A stretch of 64,000 bases of DNA, taken from assembly GCA_036006425.1 (NCBI GenBank), contig DASYPQ010000026.1:62001-126000 (forward strand), written 5' to 3'. Below are positions 36,530 to 48,284 of this stretch, piece by piece. Position numbers and translations under genes: made by a program. Numbering within the stretch: position 1 is the stretch's first letter; every line of letters starts with the position of its first letter. Source of the stretch: DASYPQ01 sp036006425. Its GTDB lineage: Bacteria; Planctomycetota; UBA1135; GCA-002686595. Under the pieces are notes generated by a model. It saw only the letters and a program-made list of their open reading frames with translations, was not told where the DNA came from and searched no databases.

Positions 36530-38158
36530 TTACTTCGGCGGCGTCGGCGCCGGAGTCGGGCTCGGGTTCGGGCTCGGATTCGGATTCGGCGCGGGGCCGG
36601 CCGCGTTCGCGGTGTTCCCACCACGGCACACGCCGGTGATCGGCAGCTTGATCTCGGGCTTCTCCGGGTGTCCGACCTGGATCACGAGCTGCCCGCTGAA
36701 GGAGCCGTTCAAGGATTCCGGCATGCCGTCGAGGCGCAGCTCGACGTCGATCGAGTTCTCGCCGGTGACCGGGCGGATGACCGTCGAGAAGTGGCTCGCG
36801 AGATCCCATTCACCGCCTTCGCGGCCCTGCACGAGGATCTTCGGCTCGGTGAGCTTGAACTCGGGATCGTGGCTCGTGACGCGCACGGTGCGCGAGACGA
36901 CTTGCCCCGGGCGGATCAGGCCGAGCGACACGAACGCCGGCGTGTAGGAGATCATGCCGGTGACGCGCGCCATGATCGGCACGGTCACTTCGTACGTCGG
37001 TTCCGCGCCGTTCGGGAGCTTCTCGCCGCCCGGGATCGTGACGTCGGACTTCAGCGTGACGGTGTAGGCGAGGTTGCCTTCGACGAGGTTCGGTCCGAGG
37101 TGGCACGCGAGCTCCCAGTGAGCGGACTTGCCGTCGGCGTCCGGGCTCGTCGGAATCAGTTCGACCTTCATGCCCGCCGGGACGTTGTCGAGCGCGGCGG
37201 TGAGCTTCACCGGCTGGCTCTTCGTCGTCGTGATCGTGACCTTGTCGTTGGCGGTGTCGCGCGCGGAAAGCTGGTTGAAGTTCAGGTTCTGCGGATTGAC
37301 CTGGAAGTACGGGTCGACGTCCGCCTCGAGGCCGAGCTGGGACTGCCCGCGCGGATCGTTCGAGAAGATGTTGATGCGGCTCGCCGCGTGCCCGCGCTTG
37401 TTCTGCGTGTGCAGCGTCGCCGTGATCTCGATCTTGCGGCCGACCGGGATCGGCGAGCCGAAGTTGTAGGGCGCCATCGACCCGTCGGCGGCCTGCGTCG
37501 AGACCTGCGCGACCGTGCAACCGCAGGTGGGCTTCGCCTGCTTGATGACGAGGTCCTCCTCGCCGGCCGACTGCATCTGGAAGGTGTGCGTCAGGACGTC
37601 GCCCTGCATGCACTTCCCGAAGTTCTTCGAGTCGCTGCCGAATTCGTACGTGAGCTTCGCCTTCGAGTTCGGATCGGCTTCCTGGGCCAGCGGATCGCCG
37701 ACGGACTTCTTCGCCAGTTCAGCCTTCGCGTTGAGGGCATCCTTGTCGGCCCCCGGATTCAGGGCCGCCGCGGCTGCCGTCGGATCGTTCGAGGGCGGGT
37801 TCGGGTTGTGCGTCGCGAGCGACGGCGGGACCCGGACGGCCGGGACCTGGGCCGGGTCCGTCACCTTCGAAGCGACGACCGCGGGCTTCTCCTCGGCCGG
37901 CTTCGGCGCCGGCGGGGACGCGGGGGTGAGCGCCGGGGCCGCGGGCTTGGCGTCGTTCGCCGCCGCCGCGGGCGCCGCCGGAGCGGGTGCCGCGGGGCTG
38001 GCCGGCGTTTTCGCGGGAGTCGCCGCTGTTTTCGCAGCTGCGGGGTTGGAAGGGGCTTCCTTTCCTCCGGAGCACGCCGCCGCGGCCGCTGTGGCGGCGA
38101 GGACGAGGGCGAGGGTGAAGCGGTGGAAGGGGCTTGTTCGGGATGCCAACAGCTGCAT
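36530..38158 (-). CDS. DUF1573 lipoprotein with Ala/Pro-rich linker
   Basis: This gene encodes a 542-residue lipoprotein (signal with lipobox AAAC near residue 28) followed by a very long Ala/Pro/Lys linker (residues 30-140). Two or three Ig-like DUF1573 modules follow. The first has LVIKQAKPTCGCTVAQVS, the PTCGCT signature of the family, and NIFSNDPRGQSQLGLEADV. A second module starts VNPQNLNFNQLSARDTAND. The C terminus is a low-complexity Pro/Asn/Ser repeat. These modules are common in planctomycete and Bacteroidetes surface proteins. The start at 38158 fits the lipoprotein signal; an earlier start would not. Confidence 0.82.
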   Translation of the reverse strand: MQLLASRTSPFHRFTLALVLAATAAAAACSGGKEAPSNPAAAKTAATPAKTPASPAAPAPAAPAAAANDAKPAAPALTPASPPAPKPAEEKPAVVASKVTDPAQVPAVRVPPSLATHNPNPPSNDPTAAAAALNPGADKDALNAKAELAKKSVGDPLAQEADPNSKAKLTYEFGSDSKNFGKCMQGDVLTHTFQMQSAGEEDLVIKQAKPTCGCTVAQVSTQAADGSMAPYNFGSPIPVGRKIEITATLHTQNKRGHAASRINIFSNDPRGQSQLGLEADVDPYFQVNPQNLNFNQLSARDTANDKVTITTTKSQPVKLTAALDNVPAGMKVELIPTSPDADGKSAHWELACHLGPNLVEGNLAYTVTLKSDVTIPGGEKLPNGAEPTYEVTVPIMARVTGMISYTPAFVSLGLIRPGQVVSRTVRVTSHDPEFKLTEPKILVQGREGGEWDLASHFSTVIRPVTGENSIDVELRLDGMPESLNGSFSGQLVIQVGHPEKPEIKLPITGVCRGGNTANAAGPAPNPNPSPNPSPTPAPTPPK

Positions 38159-38236
38159 GGGATCGGTCTCCAAGGAATCGGGGAATGGTAGCATCCCCCT
38201 GGATGACCGGCGAGTACGTAAGCTCGAGGTTCGGGG

Positions 38237-38891
38237 TTGGCTGAGATCCGCCTGGAATCCGTTACCGGTCGGCGAAAGCTCCCGAAGGCGCGTGGGCTCG
38301 GCGTCCTCGCGCTCGGCGCGCTCGCGCTCGGGGCGTGCGTCTGTCCGCCGACGGCACGGGATCGCTTCGCGGTCGGCTTCCGCAGCCCGGAACAATGTTT
38401 CGGGAGCTTCCAGACCGCGGTCCGGGCCGACGACCCGGGTCTCGAGCGCCGGTGCCTCTCCGCGCGCTTCATCGCGGAGAACGGGCTCTCGGAGATCGCC
38501 TACCGCATGTTCTGGGACGAGCTCACGCGCAAGGAGCCGTTCCTCCGCAAGGGCATCGCCGACGCGGAGGCGAGCGCTCCGGCGGAGGTCCGCGGGGATC
38601 GCGCGCGCCTGCGCCTCGCGAGCCACGGCCGGAATCTCGTCGTCGACCTCGCGCGCGAGGATTTCTGCGAGGCCTGGGGCGGCGACCAGAAGCTCGCCGA
38701 CGAGACCGCCCCGTTCCGGGAACGGACCGGGATCCAGCCCGGGAACGACGGGACCCGCTGGATCTTCGGGCGGATGCCCCTCGCCGCGGGGGTCGACGCA
38801 GAGCGCGTGACCGAGCTGCGCGTCGGCCGCGAGTGGAAGATCGACGGGTTCTCGCTCGAGCAGGACAAGAGGAAGAAGTCGGAACCCGCCG

Positions 38892-38905
<14 letters not shown>
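38237..38905 (+). CDS. Lipoprotein of unknown function, overlapping ppdK
   Basis: I do not recognise this 222-residue lipoprotein. The signal peptide ends at lipobox LGAC (about residue 34), and the N-terminal sorting residues are VCPPTARDR. The mature part is a single alpha/beta domain with two notable Cys-containing segments (SPEQCFGSFQTAV and LERRCLSARF). The start TTG at 38237 is the first codon that gives the signal sequence. The last 14 bases overlap the start of the pyruvate phosphate dikinase gene, so the two are probably translationally linked, but their functions have no obvious tie. Confidence 0.65.
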
Positions 38906-41642
<2,737 letters not shown>

Positions 41643-41660
41643 CGCGTCCTTCGCGACGGC

Positions 41661-43253
41661 TCAGAGCTCGAGCGTATCCGCCTGCAGCTCCTCGAGCATC
41701 CGCAGCACCATCCGCGACACGCGACGGATCTTGTCGTTGTCGATCTTCTCCGGCTTGTCGGTCGGCTGGTGGTAGTCCTCGTGCACGTCCGAGAACAGGA
41801 ACGTCACGGGGACTTTGAGGTTCTGCGAGAAGTTCATGTGGTCCGAGCGCGTCCAGTACTCGTCGCAGCTCCCGAGCTTCGGGAACCCTTCGAGCGGCGA
41901 CACCTTCTCGGCGATCCGCACGAGGCCGTTGTACTGCGGCAGCGCCTTCGTCGGAGTGATCAGGAGCTTGTCCGGCGCGTTGCGTCCGATCATGTCGATG
42001 TTGATGTCGCAGATCGGCTTCGCGTCGTCGGGGAGCCACGGATCCTTCGTCCACGCGGCGCTCCCCCACAGGCCCTTCTCCTCGCCCGAAACCCAGATCA
42101 GCATCACCGAGCGGCGCATCGGGCCGTAGCCCGCCAGCGCTTCGGCGATCGCCATCAATCCGCACGTGCCGGATCCGTTGTCGTCCGCGCCGTTGTAGAC
42201 GACGCCGCGCTGCGTCCCGACGTGGTCGTAGTGCGCGCTGATGATGATCGTCTCCTTCGCGAGCTTCGGATCCGATCCGGGCCAGAACCCGCACACGTCC
42301 TCGACCTCGATCGGCCCCGCGACCTTCCGCGTCTCGCTCACGACGACGCCGAGGTCCGTGCCCGCCGCGGGCGCGGGATTCGCGGCGAGCAGCCGCGACA
42401 CGGCCGCGCTCGACACCGCGACCATCGGGATCGTGTCGTCCTTCTTCTCGTCCTTCGCTTCCTCGCCGGCCGCCGGTTTCTTCTTCGGGAAGACCGAGCC
42501 GCGCCGCTGGCGCTCGAGATCCTTCGCGAACCGCTTCTCGTAGGGCTCGCCCGAGTACGCCGGTCCGGGGCCCATGAGCACGCCGATCGCTCCCGCCTGG
42601 TGCGCGGGCGCGCGCAGCTTCCGGAGCTCCGTCCCGTCGTCGAAGCACAGCGCCCACTTTCCCGCGACGGGAGCCTTGTCGAACGCCGCGGCGCCGGCGT
42701 CCCCGCAGAACACGACTCCGCCCGAGGCCGCGAGCTCCTTGATGTCGAACGACGAGGCGAAGTAGTAGTCCGTGCCGAAGCGCAGATCGCCCTGCTCCTC
42801 GCCGCGCTTCCATTCGATCTTGGAAGCCTCTTCGTCGAGCTTCCGCTGCTCGAGCGGATAGCGGAAGAAGAACCCGCCGTCCTTCGCCCCCGGATGCCAC
42901 CCGAGGCGCTCGAGGCGCGCGCGGATGTAGCGCGCGGCGACGCGCTGGCCGAGGCTCGGCGTGTCGCGCCCGCCGAGCTCGTCGGAGGCGATGAAGAACT
43001 CGTCCGATCGGATCTTGTCCGCGTGCACGGAGTCGAGCGCGAGCTCGAGCTTGCCCTTCGTCGCCGGCTTCGCGGGCGCGGCCGGTGCCGCGGGCGCCGC
43101 CGGGACCGGGGCCGAAGCGACCGTCGGCGCGACGCGCGGCGCCGGCGTGGCGTGCGCGGCGCAGGCGGAGAGGAACGCGGCCCCGAGGAGCGACTGCGCG
43201 ACGAACGTTCGAACGGGGCGGAGGACGTGGAGATGCTTCATGAGGGCCGCCAT
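41661..43253 (-). CDS. M28-family metallopeptidase, exported lipoprotein
   Basis: This gene encodes a zinc aminopeptidase-like protein of about 530 residues. It begins with a lipoprotein signal (LLGAAFLSAC) and a Pro/Ala linker. A PA-like insert occupies about residues 150-280. The M28 catalytic domain has the metal ligands in order: SAHYDHVG, YNGADDNGSG, the glutamates of SGEEKGLWGS, INIDMIGRN and HEDYHQPTD. These fit a two-zinc aminopeptidase of broad specificity at the cell envelope. The start is Met at 43253; another Met at 43241 is possible. It runs convergent to ppdK and lies downstream of the sigma/kinase operon. Confidence 0.88.
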   Translation of the reverse strand: MAALMKHLHVLRPVRTFVAQSLLGAAFLSACAAHATPAPRVAPTVASAPVPAAPAAPAAPAKPATKGKLELALDSVHADKIRSDEFFIASDELGGRDTPSLGQRVAARYIRARLERLGWHPGAKDGGFFFRYPLEQRKLDEEASKIEWKRGEEQGDLRFGTDYYFASSFDIKELAASGGVVFCGDAGAAAFDKAPVAGKWALCFDDGTELRKLRAPAHQAGAIGVLMGPGPAYSGEPYEKRFAKDLERQRRGSVFPKKKPAAGEEAKDEKKDDTIPMVAVSSAAVSRLLAANPAPAAGTDLGVVVSETRKVAGPIEVEDVCGFWPGSDPKLAKETIIISAHYDHVGTQRGVVYNGADDNGSGTCGLMAIAEALAGYGPMRRSVMLIWVSGEEKGLWGSAAWTKDPWLPDDAKPICDINIDMIGRNAPDKLLITPTKALPQYNGLVRIAEKVSPLEGFPKLGSCDEYWTRSDHMNFSQNLKVPVTFLFSDVHEDYHQPTDKPEKIDNDKIRRVSRMVLRMLEELQADTLEL

Positions 43254-43313
43254 CCTACGGATGCGGAGCGGAGGAAGCACCGGGGCGCGGTACGGGACGT
43301 GTACGTCCGTGCA

Positions 43314-44228
43314 TCAACCGAGCGTGCGCGACCGCAGGTACTTCATCGTCGACGCCTCGACGCGCTCGAGCATCGGCGCGAGCGCGGCTGAACTGTTCGC
43401 CCGCGCGAGGTCGTCCAGGTTCGCCTGGCACCACTCGCAATGGATCTCGTCGACGTGGAAGCGCACGTACGACGCCGGACCGGCCTCGAGCGTCCCCGCC
43501 AGCGAGCGCGCGAGCCAGTGGCGCGCGGGACAGCTCGCCCGGCCCTCGCGCCAGATCGCGCCGACGTCGATCGCGGGTGCCGTCTTCTGCTCCTCGAGCG
43601 CCGACGCGAGCGCGGGCAGCACCTCTCCCTTCGTGTCGCGCTCGCGCGCGAGGTCGCGGATCCGCTTCAGCGCGCGGAACTTGATGCCCGCGACCGAGGT
43701 CTCGTCGCGCAGATCGAAGCGCTCCCAGGTGTCGCGGTTGCGCCAGCCGCCGGCGAACAGGGCCTCGACGACCATCAAACGCGTGAACTCGCCCTCGACC
43801 CAGGTCTCCTGGACCCACTCCTTCAGCACGGCGAGGAGCAGCTCCGCGCCGGCGCGCGCGAGATCGCTGCGGCGCACGATCGCACTCGGCGTCTCGAGCT
43901 CCGCGGCGAGCGTCTCGATGCCCGGCGCCTCGTCGTCCTCGCCGCGCGGGCCGATCGTCACGACCTTCTGCCGGCGCAACCAGTCGATCGTGCGGTTCTT
44001 GGCGATGCCGAACACGTACTGCTCGAACGTGTAGATGGGATCGAACTCGCCGATGCCGCGCACCGCGCCGAGAAAGGTCTCCTGCACGACGTCCTCGCGC
44101 GCATCGCGGTCGGGGATGCGCCGCGCGACGTAGGCGGCGAGGCGGCCGCAGAAGGCGCGCTCGACCGCGAGCCACTCGGTGTCATCGAGGGCCTGGAGGC
44201 GCGCCAGGTCGGGAGTCCACTCGCTCAA
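43314..44228 (-). CDS. ECF sigma factor with Cys/His-rich C-terminal extension
   Basis: This gene encodes a 304-residue sigma factor. Region 2 is AREDVVQETFLGAV to NRTIDWLRRQK. Region 4 contains the helix-turn-helix NRDTWERFDLRDETSVAGIK. After residue 225 there is an unusual tail with CPARHWLARSL and FHVDEIHCEWCQANLDDL, in which Cys and His could bind zinc in the manner of anti-sigma domains. Planctomycetes have many ECF factors with such tails paired with protein kinases. The start is TTG at 44228; the kinase stop overlaps it (TTGA). It is the third gene of an FHA-kinase-sigma operon. Confidence 0.82.
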   Translation of the reverse strand: MSEWTPDLARLQALDDTEWLAVERAFCGRLAAYVARRIPDRDAREDVVQETFLGAVRGIGEFDPIYTFEQYVFGIAKNRTIDWLRRQKVVTIGPRGEDDEAPGIETLAAELETPSAIVRRSDLARAGAELLLAVLKEWVQETWVEGEFTRLMVVEALFAGGWRNRDTWERFDLRDETSVAGIKFRALKRIRDLARERDTKGEVLPALASALEEQKTAPAIDVGAIWREGRASCPARHWLARSLAGTLEAGPASYVRFHVDEIHCEWCQANLDDLARANSSAALAPMLERVEASTMKYLRSRTLG

Positions 44229-45706
44229 GGCTTCCCGTGGGATGCGAAGTAGACCGCAGCCAGGGTGAAAACTCCACCGAGCACCGCGAGAACGAACAGG
44301 AAGAGCGCGAGGCGCAGCGATGCGGCGACGACGCGGCCTGTCGTGCGCCGGACGCCGGTCGCGCGCGGCCCGGTGATCGTGCGCGCGGCGTGGCGCATGA
44401 CGCCGCGCACGAGGGCGACGAGCACCTCGAACGCGAGGAGCACCGTCGCCCAGAACGTCTTGAGCACACCGCCTTCGGCCGGCGGAGGGACCGGGATCGT
44501 CGTCGCCGCGGCCGCGACGGGCGTCGTCGCGACCGGGCGCACCTCGACGCGCTGCGCCGCGCGCGCGGCGTGGGCCGCGTCGCCCTCGGAGAGCGTCTGG
44601 ATCGCGAACGCGTCCTCCGACCGCGGCTTGGCACCGAGCGCGGGCACCCCGGCGGACGGAACCGGCGGAGGCAGGACCGGCGTCGGCGTGCCGCTCGTCG
44701 GAGGCCGCGAACGGCTCGCGGCGCGGATGCCGTCGAGCACTCCGCGCGCGACCTCGACCGCTCCGCGCGTCAGCTCCCGCGCGGCGTGCCGCGCCTCGCT
44801 CCGGGGTGCGAGATCGAGCGGTACCAGGATCGGCGGCGGCGCGGGGTGCCGCGGCTCGCCGACGAGGAGGACCGAGTCGAGCGAGCGCGCGCGCGCGCCG
44901 AGCTCCTCGAGCATCTCGGCGACGTTCGCGTAGCGGTGCTCGGGCGAGAGGCGCAGGCAGCGTTCGACGACGCCGCGGCAGCGCGCGGGAAACTCGGGCG
45001 GGAACGCGGGCGGGCGGTCGTCCTCCCGGATCGCGAACGTGCCCGAGCTCGCGACGTCGAAAGGCAGCCGGCCCGAGAGGCTCTCGAACAGGATCACGCC
45101 GAGCGAATAGATGTCGGCGCGGTGATCGGCCCGGTTCCGGATCATCTCGGGCGCCATGTACTGGGGCGTGCCGCGTCCGAACGAGAGCGTCAGCTTCCCG
45201 TCGGTCATCATCTTCGAGAGCCCGTAGTCCCCGACGCGCGCGACGTCGCCCTTGATGAAGACGTTGCTCGGCTTCAGGTCGAAGTGGAGGAGCCGGAGGT
45301 CGTGCAGCGCGAGCACGCCGCGCGACGCCTGGATGAAGTAGACGAGGGCGCGCTCCTCGGTCAGGCGCTCGCGTTTCATCACGCGCGCGAGCGTGTCCTC
45401 GCCGGCGTACCCCATGATCAGGTACGGCACCCCCATCGCGGTGCCGAGGTCCTCGATCGTGACGAGATTCGGGTGGTCGAGCGCCGCGAAGTGCCGCACC
45501 TGGTCGAGCTCCCGCTCTACCGCCTCGCGCTGGGCGTCGTCGTCGATCTTCAGGAACTTGATCGCGTACGACTTCCCGATCGAGTGCTTGCGCGCCTTGT
45601 AGACCTCGCCGAACGCGCCGCCGCCCAGACGGTTCTGGATCTCGTAGCCGCGGATGAAATCCGGCTCGCGGAAGCGTGCGTAGAAGGCTTCCCAGTCCAT
45701 GGTCAC
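44225..45706 (-). CDS. Membrane Ser/Thr protein kinase with unusual HFD and DYG motifs
   Basis: This gene encodes a 493-residue Hanks-type kinase. The catalytic domain spans residues 20-270: glycine loop LGGGAFGEVYKARK, catalytic lysine in YAIKFLK, catalytic loop HFDLKPSN (Phe in place of Arg of HRD), metal loop DYGLSK (Tyr in place of Phe of DFG) and PQYMAPEMI. A proline-rich linker (residues 295-400) leads to two C-terminal membrane helices. It could be activated by other means than activation-loop phosphorylation, because the HRD arginine is missing. The start is GTG at 45706 or ATG at 45700; the stop of the FHA gene overlaps as GTGA. Confidence 0.87.
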   Translation of the reverse strand: MTMDWEAFYARFREPDFIRGYEIQNRLGGGAFGEVYKARKHSIGKSYAIKFLKIDDDAQREAVERELDQVRHFAALDHPNLVTIEDLGTAMGVPYLIMGYAGEDTLARVMKRERLTEERALVYFIQASRGVLALHDLRLLHFDLKPSNVFIKGDVARVGDYGLSKMMTDGKLTLSFGRGTPQYMAPEMIRNRADHRADIYSLGVILFESLSGRLPFDVASSGTFAIREDDRPPAFPPEFPARCRGVVERCLRLSPEHRYANVAEMLEELGARARSLDSVLLVGEPRHPAPPPILVPLDLAPRSEARHAARELTRGAVEVARGVLDGIRAASRSRPPTSGTPTPVLPPPVPSAGVPALGAKPRSEDAFAIQTLSEGDAAHAARAAQRVEVRPVATTPVAAAATTIPVPPPAEGGVLKTFWATVLLAFEVLVALVRGVMRHAARTITGPRATGVRRTTGRVVAASLRLALFLFVLAVLGGVFTLAAVYFASHGKP

Positions 45707-46413
45707 ACGGGTCGAGGTCGAGCCGAGCCCGCGGAGAACATCCTAGCGGGCGAGATCGTGATGCCGAACGGCGCGCGGTTCGCGGGCCGGGCGCCGAGGG
45801 TCAGGGACACGGATTGGGCCGGCGGGCACGGGAGGGAGAGCGCGGGATCCGCCCCGGTCGACGTCACGCCGCCCTGGACGCGGACCCCGCCCGCGCAGCG
45901 CACGACGAGAGCGCCCGGTTCGAGCTCGAGGGACACTTCCTGCGTGAGCTCGGGCACCGGCACGTGGCGGTCGACGCGCGCGGCGATCCGCACGCGGCCG
46001 CCGGCTCCGGGCGCGAAGAGCAGGACGTGCCGCGCACCCTGGCAGTCCGAGCCCGAGAGGAGGTCGAGCACGGCGGACGAGCTCGCGGGATCCGGAGACC
46101 GGAAGCGGAACGTCAGGTTCGGTGCGAGCTGCACGAGATCGTCGTGAGCGAGCAGCGACGGGACGTCGGAGACGAACCGACCGCTGACGAGGATCTTCTC
46201 GCCCGAGCGCGCTGCGAGACTCCAACGCGGACCCGAGTGGAACGATTCGACGAGCTCGAGTCGCGCGTGCTCCGCTTCGACGTCGGCGAGGAACGGCAAG
46301 TCGGCGCCGGGCGAGCGCAGGTGACCGATCGTCACTCGCGGACCGGAGACCGCGAAGTACTCGCCGCCGTCGTCGACCGCGAGGAGGAAGCGCTGGAGGG
46401 AGGACTCGGCCAC
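45703..46413 (-). CDS. FHA-like domain protein coupled to kinase
   Basis: This gene encodes a 236-residue cytoplasmic protein. Residues 8-90 look like a forkhead-associated domain: VTIGHLRSPGADLPF, VEAEHARLEL with its conserved His, and SLLAHDDLVQLAPNLTFRF. Such domains bind phosphothreonine, so it could dock to phosphorylated kinase or substrate. The remaining 140 residues are beta-rich without clear similarity. The GTG start at 46413 is chosen because the conserved part begins there; upstream sequence is low in conservation. Its stop is coupled to the kinase gene as GTGA. The FHA call is moderate, because the canonical GR and S-x-x-H residues are altered. Confidence 0.65.
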   Translation of the reverse strand: MAESSLQRFLLAVDDGGEYFAVSGPRVTIGHLRSPGADLPFLADVEAEHARLELVESFHSGPRWSLAARSGEKILVSGRFVSDVPSLLAHDDLVQLAPNLTFRFRSPDPASSSAVLDLLSGSDCQGARHVLLFAPGAGGRVRIAARVDRHVPVPELTQEVSLELEPGALVVRCAGGVRVQGGVTSTGADPALSLPCPPAQSVSLTLGARPANRAPFGITISPARMFSAGSARPRPV

Positions 46414-46507
46414 GGGACGATCGGATCGACGAAGCGCCTGCGGGCCTCGGCCGGTGTTATTGCGTCCGGGCTCGCACAAGATGCGGACGCGCCCGCGCGA
46501 CGCGCCT

Positions 46508-47440
46508 TCAACTCGCGCAGACGACGCCCCCGCCCTTCAACCGGGCGTCGTTGAACGCCGCGCGCGCCTTGGCGAAGAGGTCGCCCTTCCGGCGCACTTC
46601 GGGGTGCGGGAAGGTCGAGATCCCGACCGAGATGACGATGGGGTCACCGACGAGGTCCGCGAGTCGACGCTCCTTCGTGAGCTCGCCGACGCGCTTCGCC
46701 ATCGTCTTCGCGCCGTCGGGGCCGGTGTTCGGGAGCAGGAAGAGGAACGAGGTCTCGTCGAAGCGCCCGAGGACGTCGGTGTCGCGCGACGCGTCAAGGA
46801 AGATCGCCGCGAGCTCGCGGAGCGTGTCCGCGCCGACCTGCCCCTCCGACCCGAGCATCACGCACGAGAGCGGCGCGCTGAAGCGCTTCGCGCGCTTGAA
46901 CTCCTCGTCGATCTTGTAGTTGAGGAACGCGTAGTTGAAGAGGCTCGTCTCGGGATCGACCAGCGCGGCGACGAGGCTCTCGTCGGGCTTCCCGGCGATG
47001 TCGGCGAGCAGCCGCTCGGGGAGCATCGCGTCCTCGTTGCCTTGCCCGCGACCGTCGCGCGGGAGCGGCGGACGCGCGCCGGCCGCCTGGTCGAGCGCGG
47101 AGCGCAGTCTGCTCGTCGAGATCGGACGCTCGATGACGCCGGTCGCGCCGCAGAAGCGCGCGATCGGCTCGGCGAGGCGGTTGCCGTGCTCGGTGACGAC
47201 GTACGTGCGGCAGCGCGTGTTGCCGGCGAGGCGCTTGCAGCCCTCGTAGACGTTCGCTCCGCGTAGCCAGGTGTCGATGAGGATCACGTCGCCGGGAGGC
47301 GGCATGTGCTCGAGGATCTCGGCCACGGAGAGCGCTTGCGCGATCTCCCAACCGTCGATCGCCGAAGCCGCCGCGCGCGCGTTCGCGAGCAGCGATTCGT
47401 CCGTGGTCACGACGCGGATCGTGCGCAGTCCATCGCCCAT
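46508..47440 (-). CDS. Degenerate REC-GGDEF signalling protein
   Basis: This gene encodes a 310-residue protein with a pseudo-receiver N-terminal domain (about 1-120). It retains an aspartate in VILIDTWL but has Arg for the receiver lysine (GVIERPIST). The C-terminal half (about 160-310) is GGDEF-like: DPETSLFNYAFLNYKIDEEF and VGISTFPHPEVRRKGDLF match the fold. The active GGDEF/GGEEF loop reads LGRFDETSF. It probably cannot make cyclic di-GMP and may act as a nucleotide sensor or partner-binding protein. It precedes the FHA-kinase-sigma operon by 94 bases on the same strand. Confidence 0.72.
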   Translation of the reverse strand: MGDGLRTIRVVTTDESLLANARAAASAIDGWEIAQALSVAEILEHMPPPGDVILIDTWLRGANVYEGCKRLAGNTRCRTYVVTEHGNRLAEPIARFCGATGVIERPISTSRLRSALDQAAGARPPLPRDGRGQGNEDAMLPERLLADIAGKPDESLVAALVDPETSLFNYAFLNYKIDEEFKRAKRFSAPLSCVMLGSEGQVGADTLRELAAIFLDASRDTDVLGRFDETSFLFLLPNTGPDGAKTMAKRVGELTKERRLADLVGDPIVISVGISTFPHPEVRRKGDLFAKARAAFNDARLKGGGVVCAS

Positions 47441-47513
47441 CGTTGGTCCTCTCTTCCGGAGATTGTCCGCGGCGCGGCGCGGAGATCAACCCTCGCGCCG
47501 GGAACGCCGACTC

Positions 47514-48266
47514 TCAAGCCTGGAGCTCCCGCACCCAGTCGTCGGGAATCTCGTAGTTCGCGTAGACGTTCTGCACGTCGTCGTGCTCTTCCAGACTGTC
47601 GATCAAGGCGAGCACCTTGCGCGCGGTTTCCTTGTCGGCGATCGCGACGTTGCTCCCGGGCATCCAGCCGAGCTCGGCCGAGAAGAGCTTGGCGCCGCTC
47701 GCCTCGAGCTTCTGCTTCGCGGCGAGGAAGTCCGCCGGCGGCGCGAGGATCGTGACCGCGTCGCCTTCGATGCGCACGTCCTCCGCTCCGGCGTCGAGCG
47801 CGACCTCGGTCCACGCGTCCTCGTCGCGCTCGCCCTTCTCGGCGGCGAAGATCGCCTTGAACGAGAAGAGGAAGGACACCGAGCCGGGCGAGCCGATCGT
47901 TCCGCCGTGCCGGTCGAAGGCGTAGCGGACGTCCGGCGCCGTGCGCGCGCGGTTGTCCGTGAGGCACGCGACCATGACCGCGACGCCGCCGGGCGCGTAG
48001 CCCTCGTAGACGATCTCCTCGAAGCCCGGTCCGCCCTTCTCCCCTGCGGCGCGCTTGATCACGCGATCGATGTTGTCCCGGGGCATGTTGCCCGCGCGGG
48101 CCTTCTCGAGCGCGTACTTGAGCTTCAGGTTGTGATCCGGATCGCTCCCGCCCTGCCGCACGGCGGACATGATGTTCCGCGCGAGCTTGTTGAAATGCCG
48201 CGCGCGCTTCTGATCGACCGCACCCTTGCGAGCGGCGATGTTCGAGGAGTGGGAGTGGCCGGCCAT
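47514..48266 (-). CDS. yebC: YebC/PmpR family protein (TACO1-like)
   Basis: This gene encodes a 250-residue YebC-family protein. It begins MAGHSHSSNIAARKG and contains NPLKLKYALEKARA-type segments (here DHNLKLKYALEKARAGNMPR) and YEGYAPGGVAVMVACLTDN, which are diagnostic. YebC proteins have been described as transcriptional regulators and as ribosome-associated factors that help translation of difficult proline tracts. The second role fits its position directly downstream of rpsI (18-base gap). Confidence 0.93.
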   Translation of the reverse strand: MAGHSHSSNIAARKGAVDQKRARHFNKLARNIMSAVRQGGSDPDHNLKLKYALEKARAGNMPRDNIDRVIKRAAGEKGGPGFEEIVYEGYAPGGVAVMVACLTDNRARTAPDVRYAFDRHGGTIGSPGSVSFLFSFKAIFAAEKGERDEDAWTEVALDAGAEDVRIEGDAVTILAPPADFLAAKQKLEASGAKLFSAELGWMPGSNVAIADKETARKVLALIDSLEEHDDVQNVYANYEIPDDWVRELQA

Positions 48267-48284
48267 ACGGGCGGCGCGGATCCT

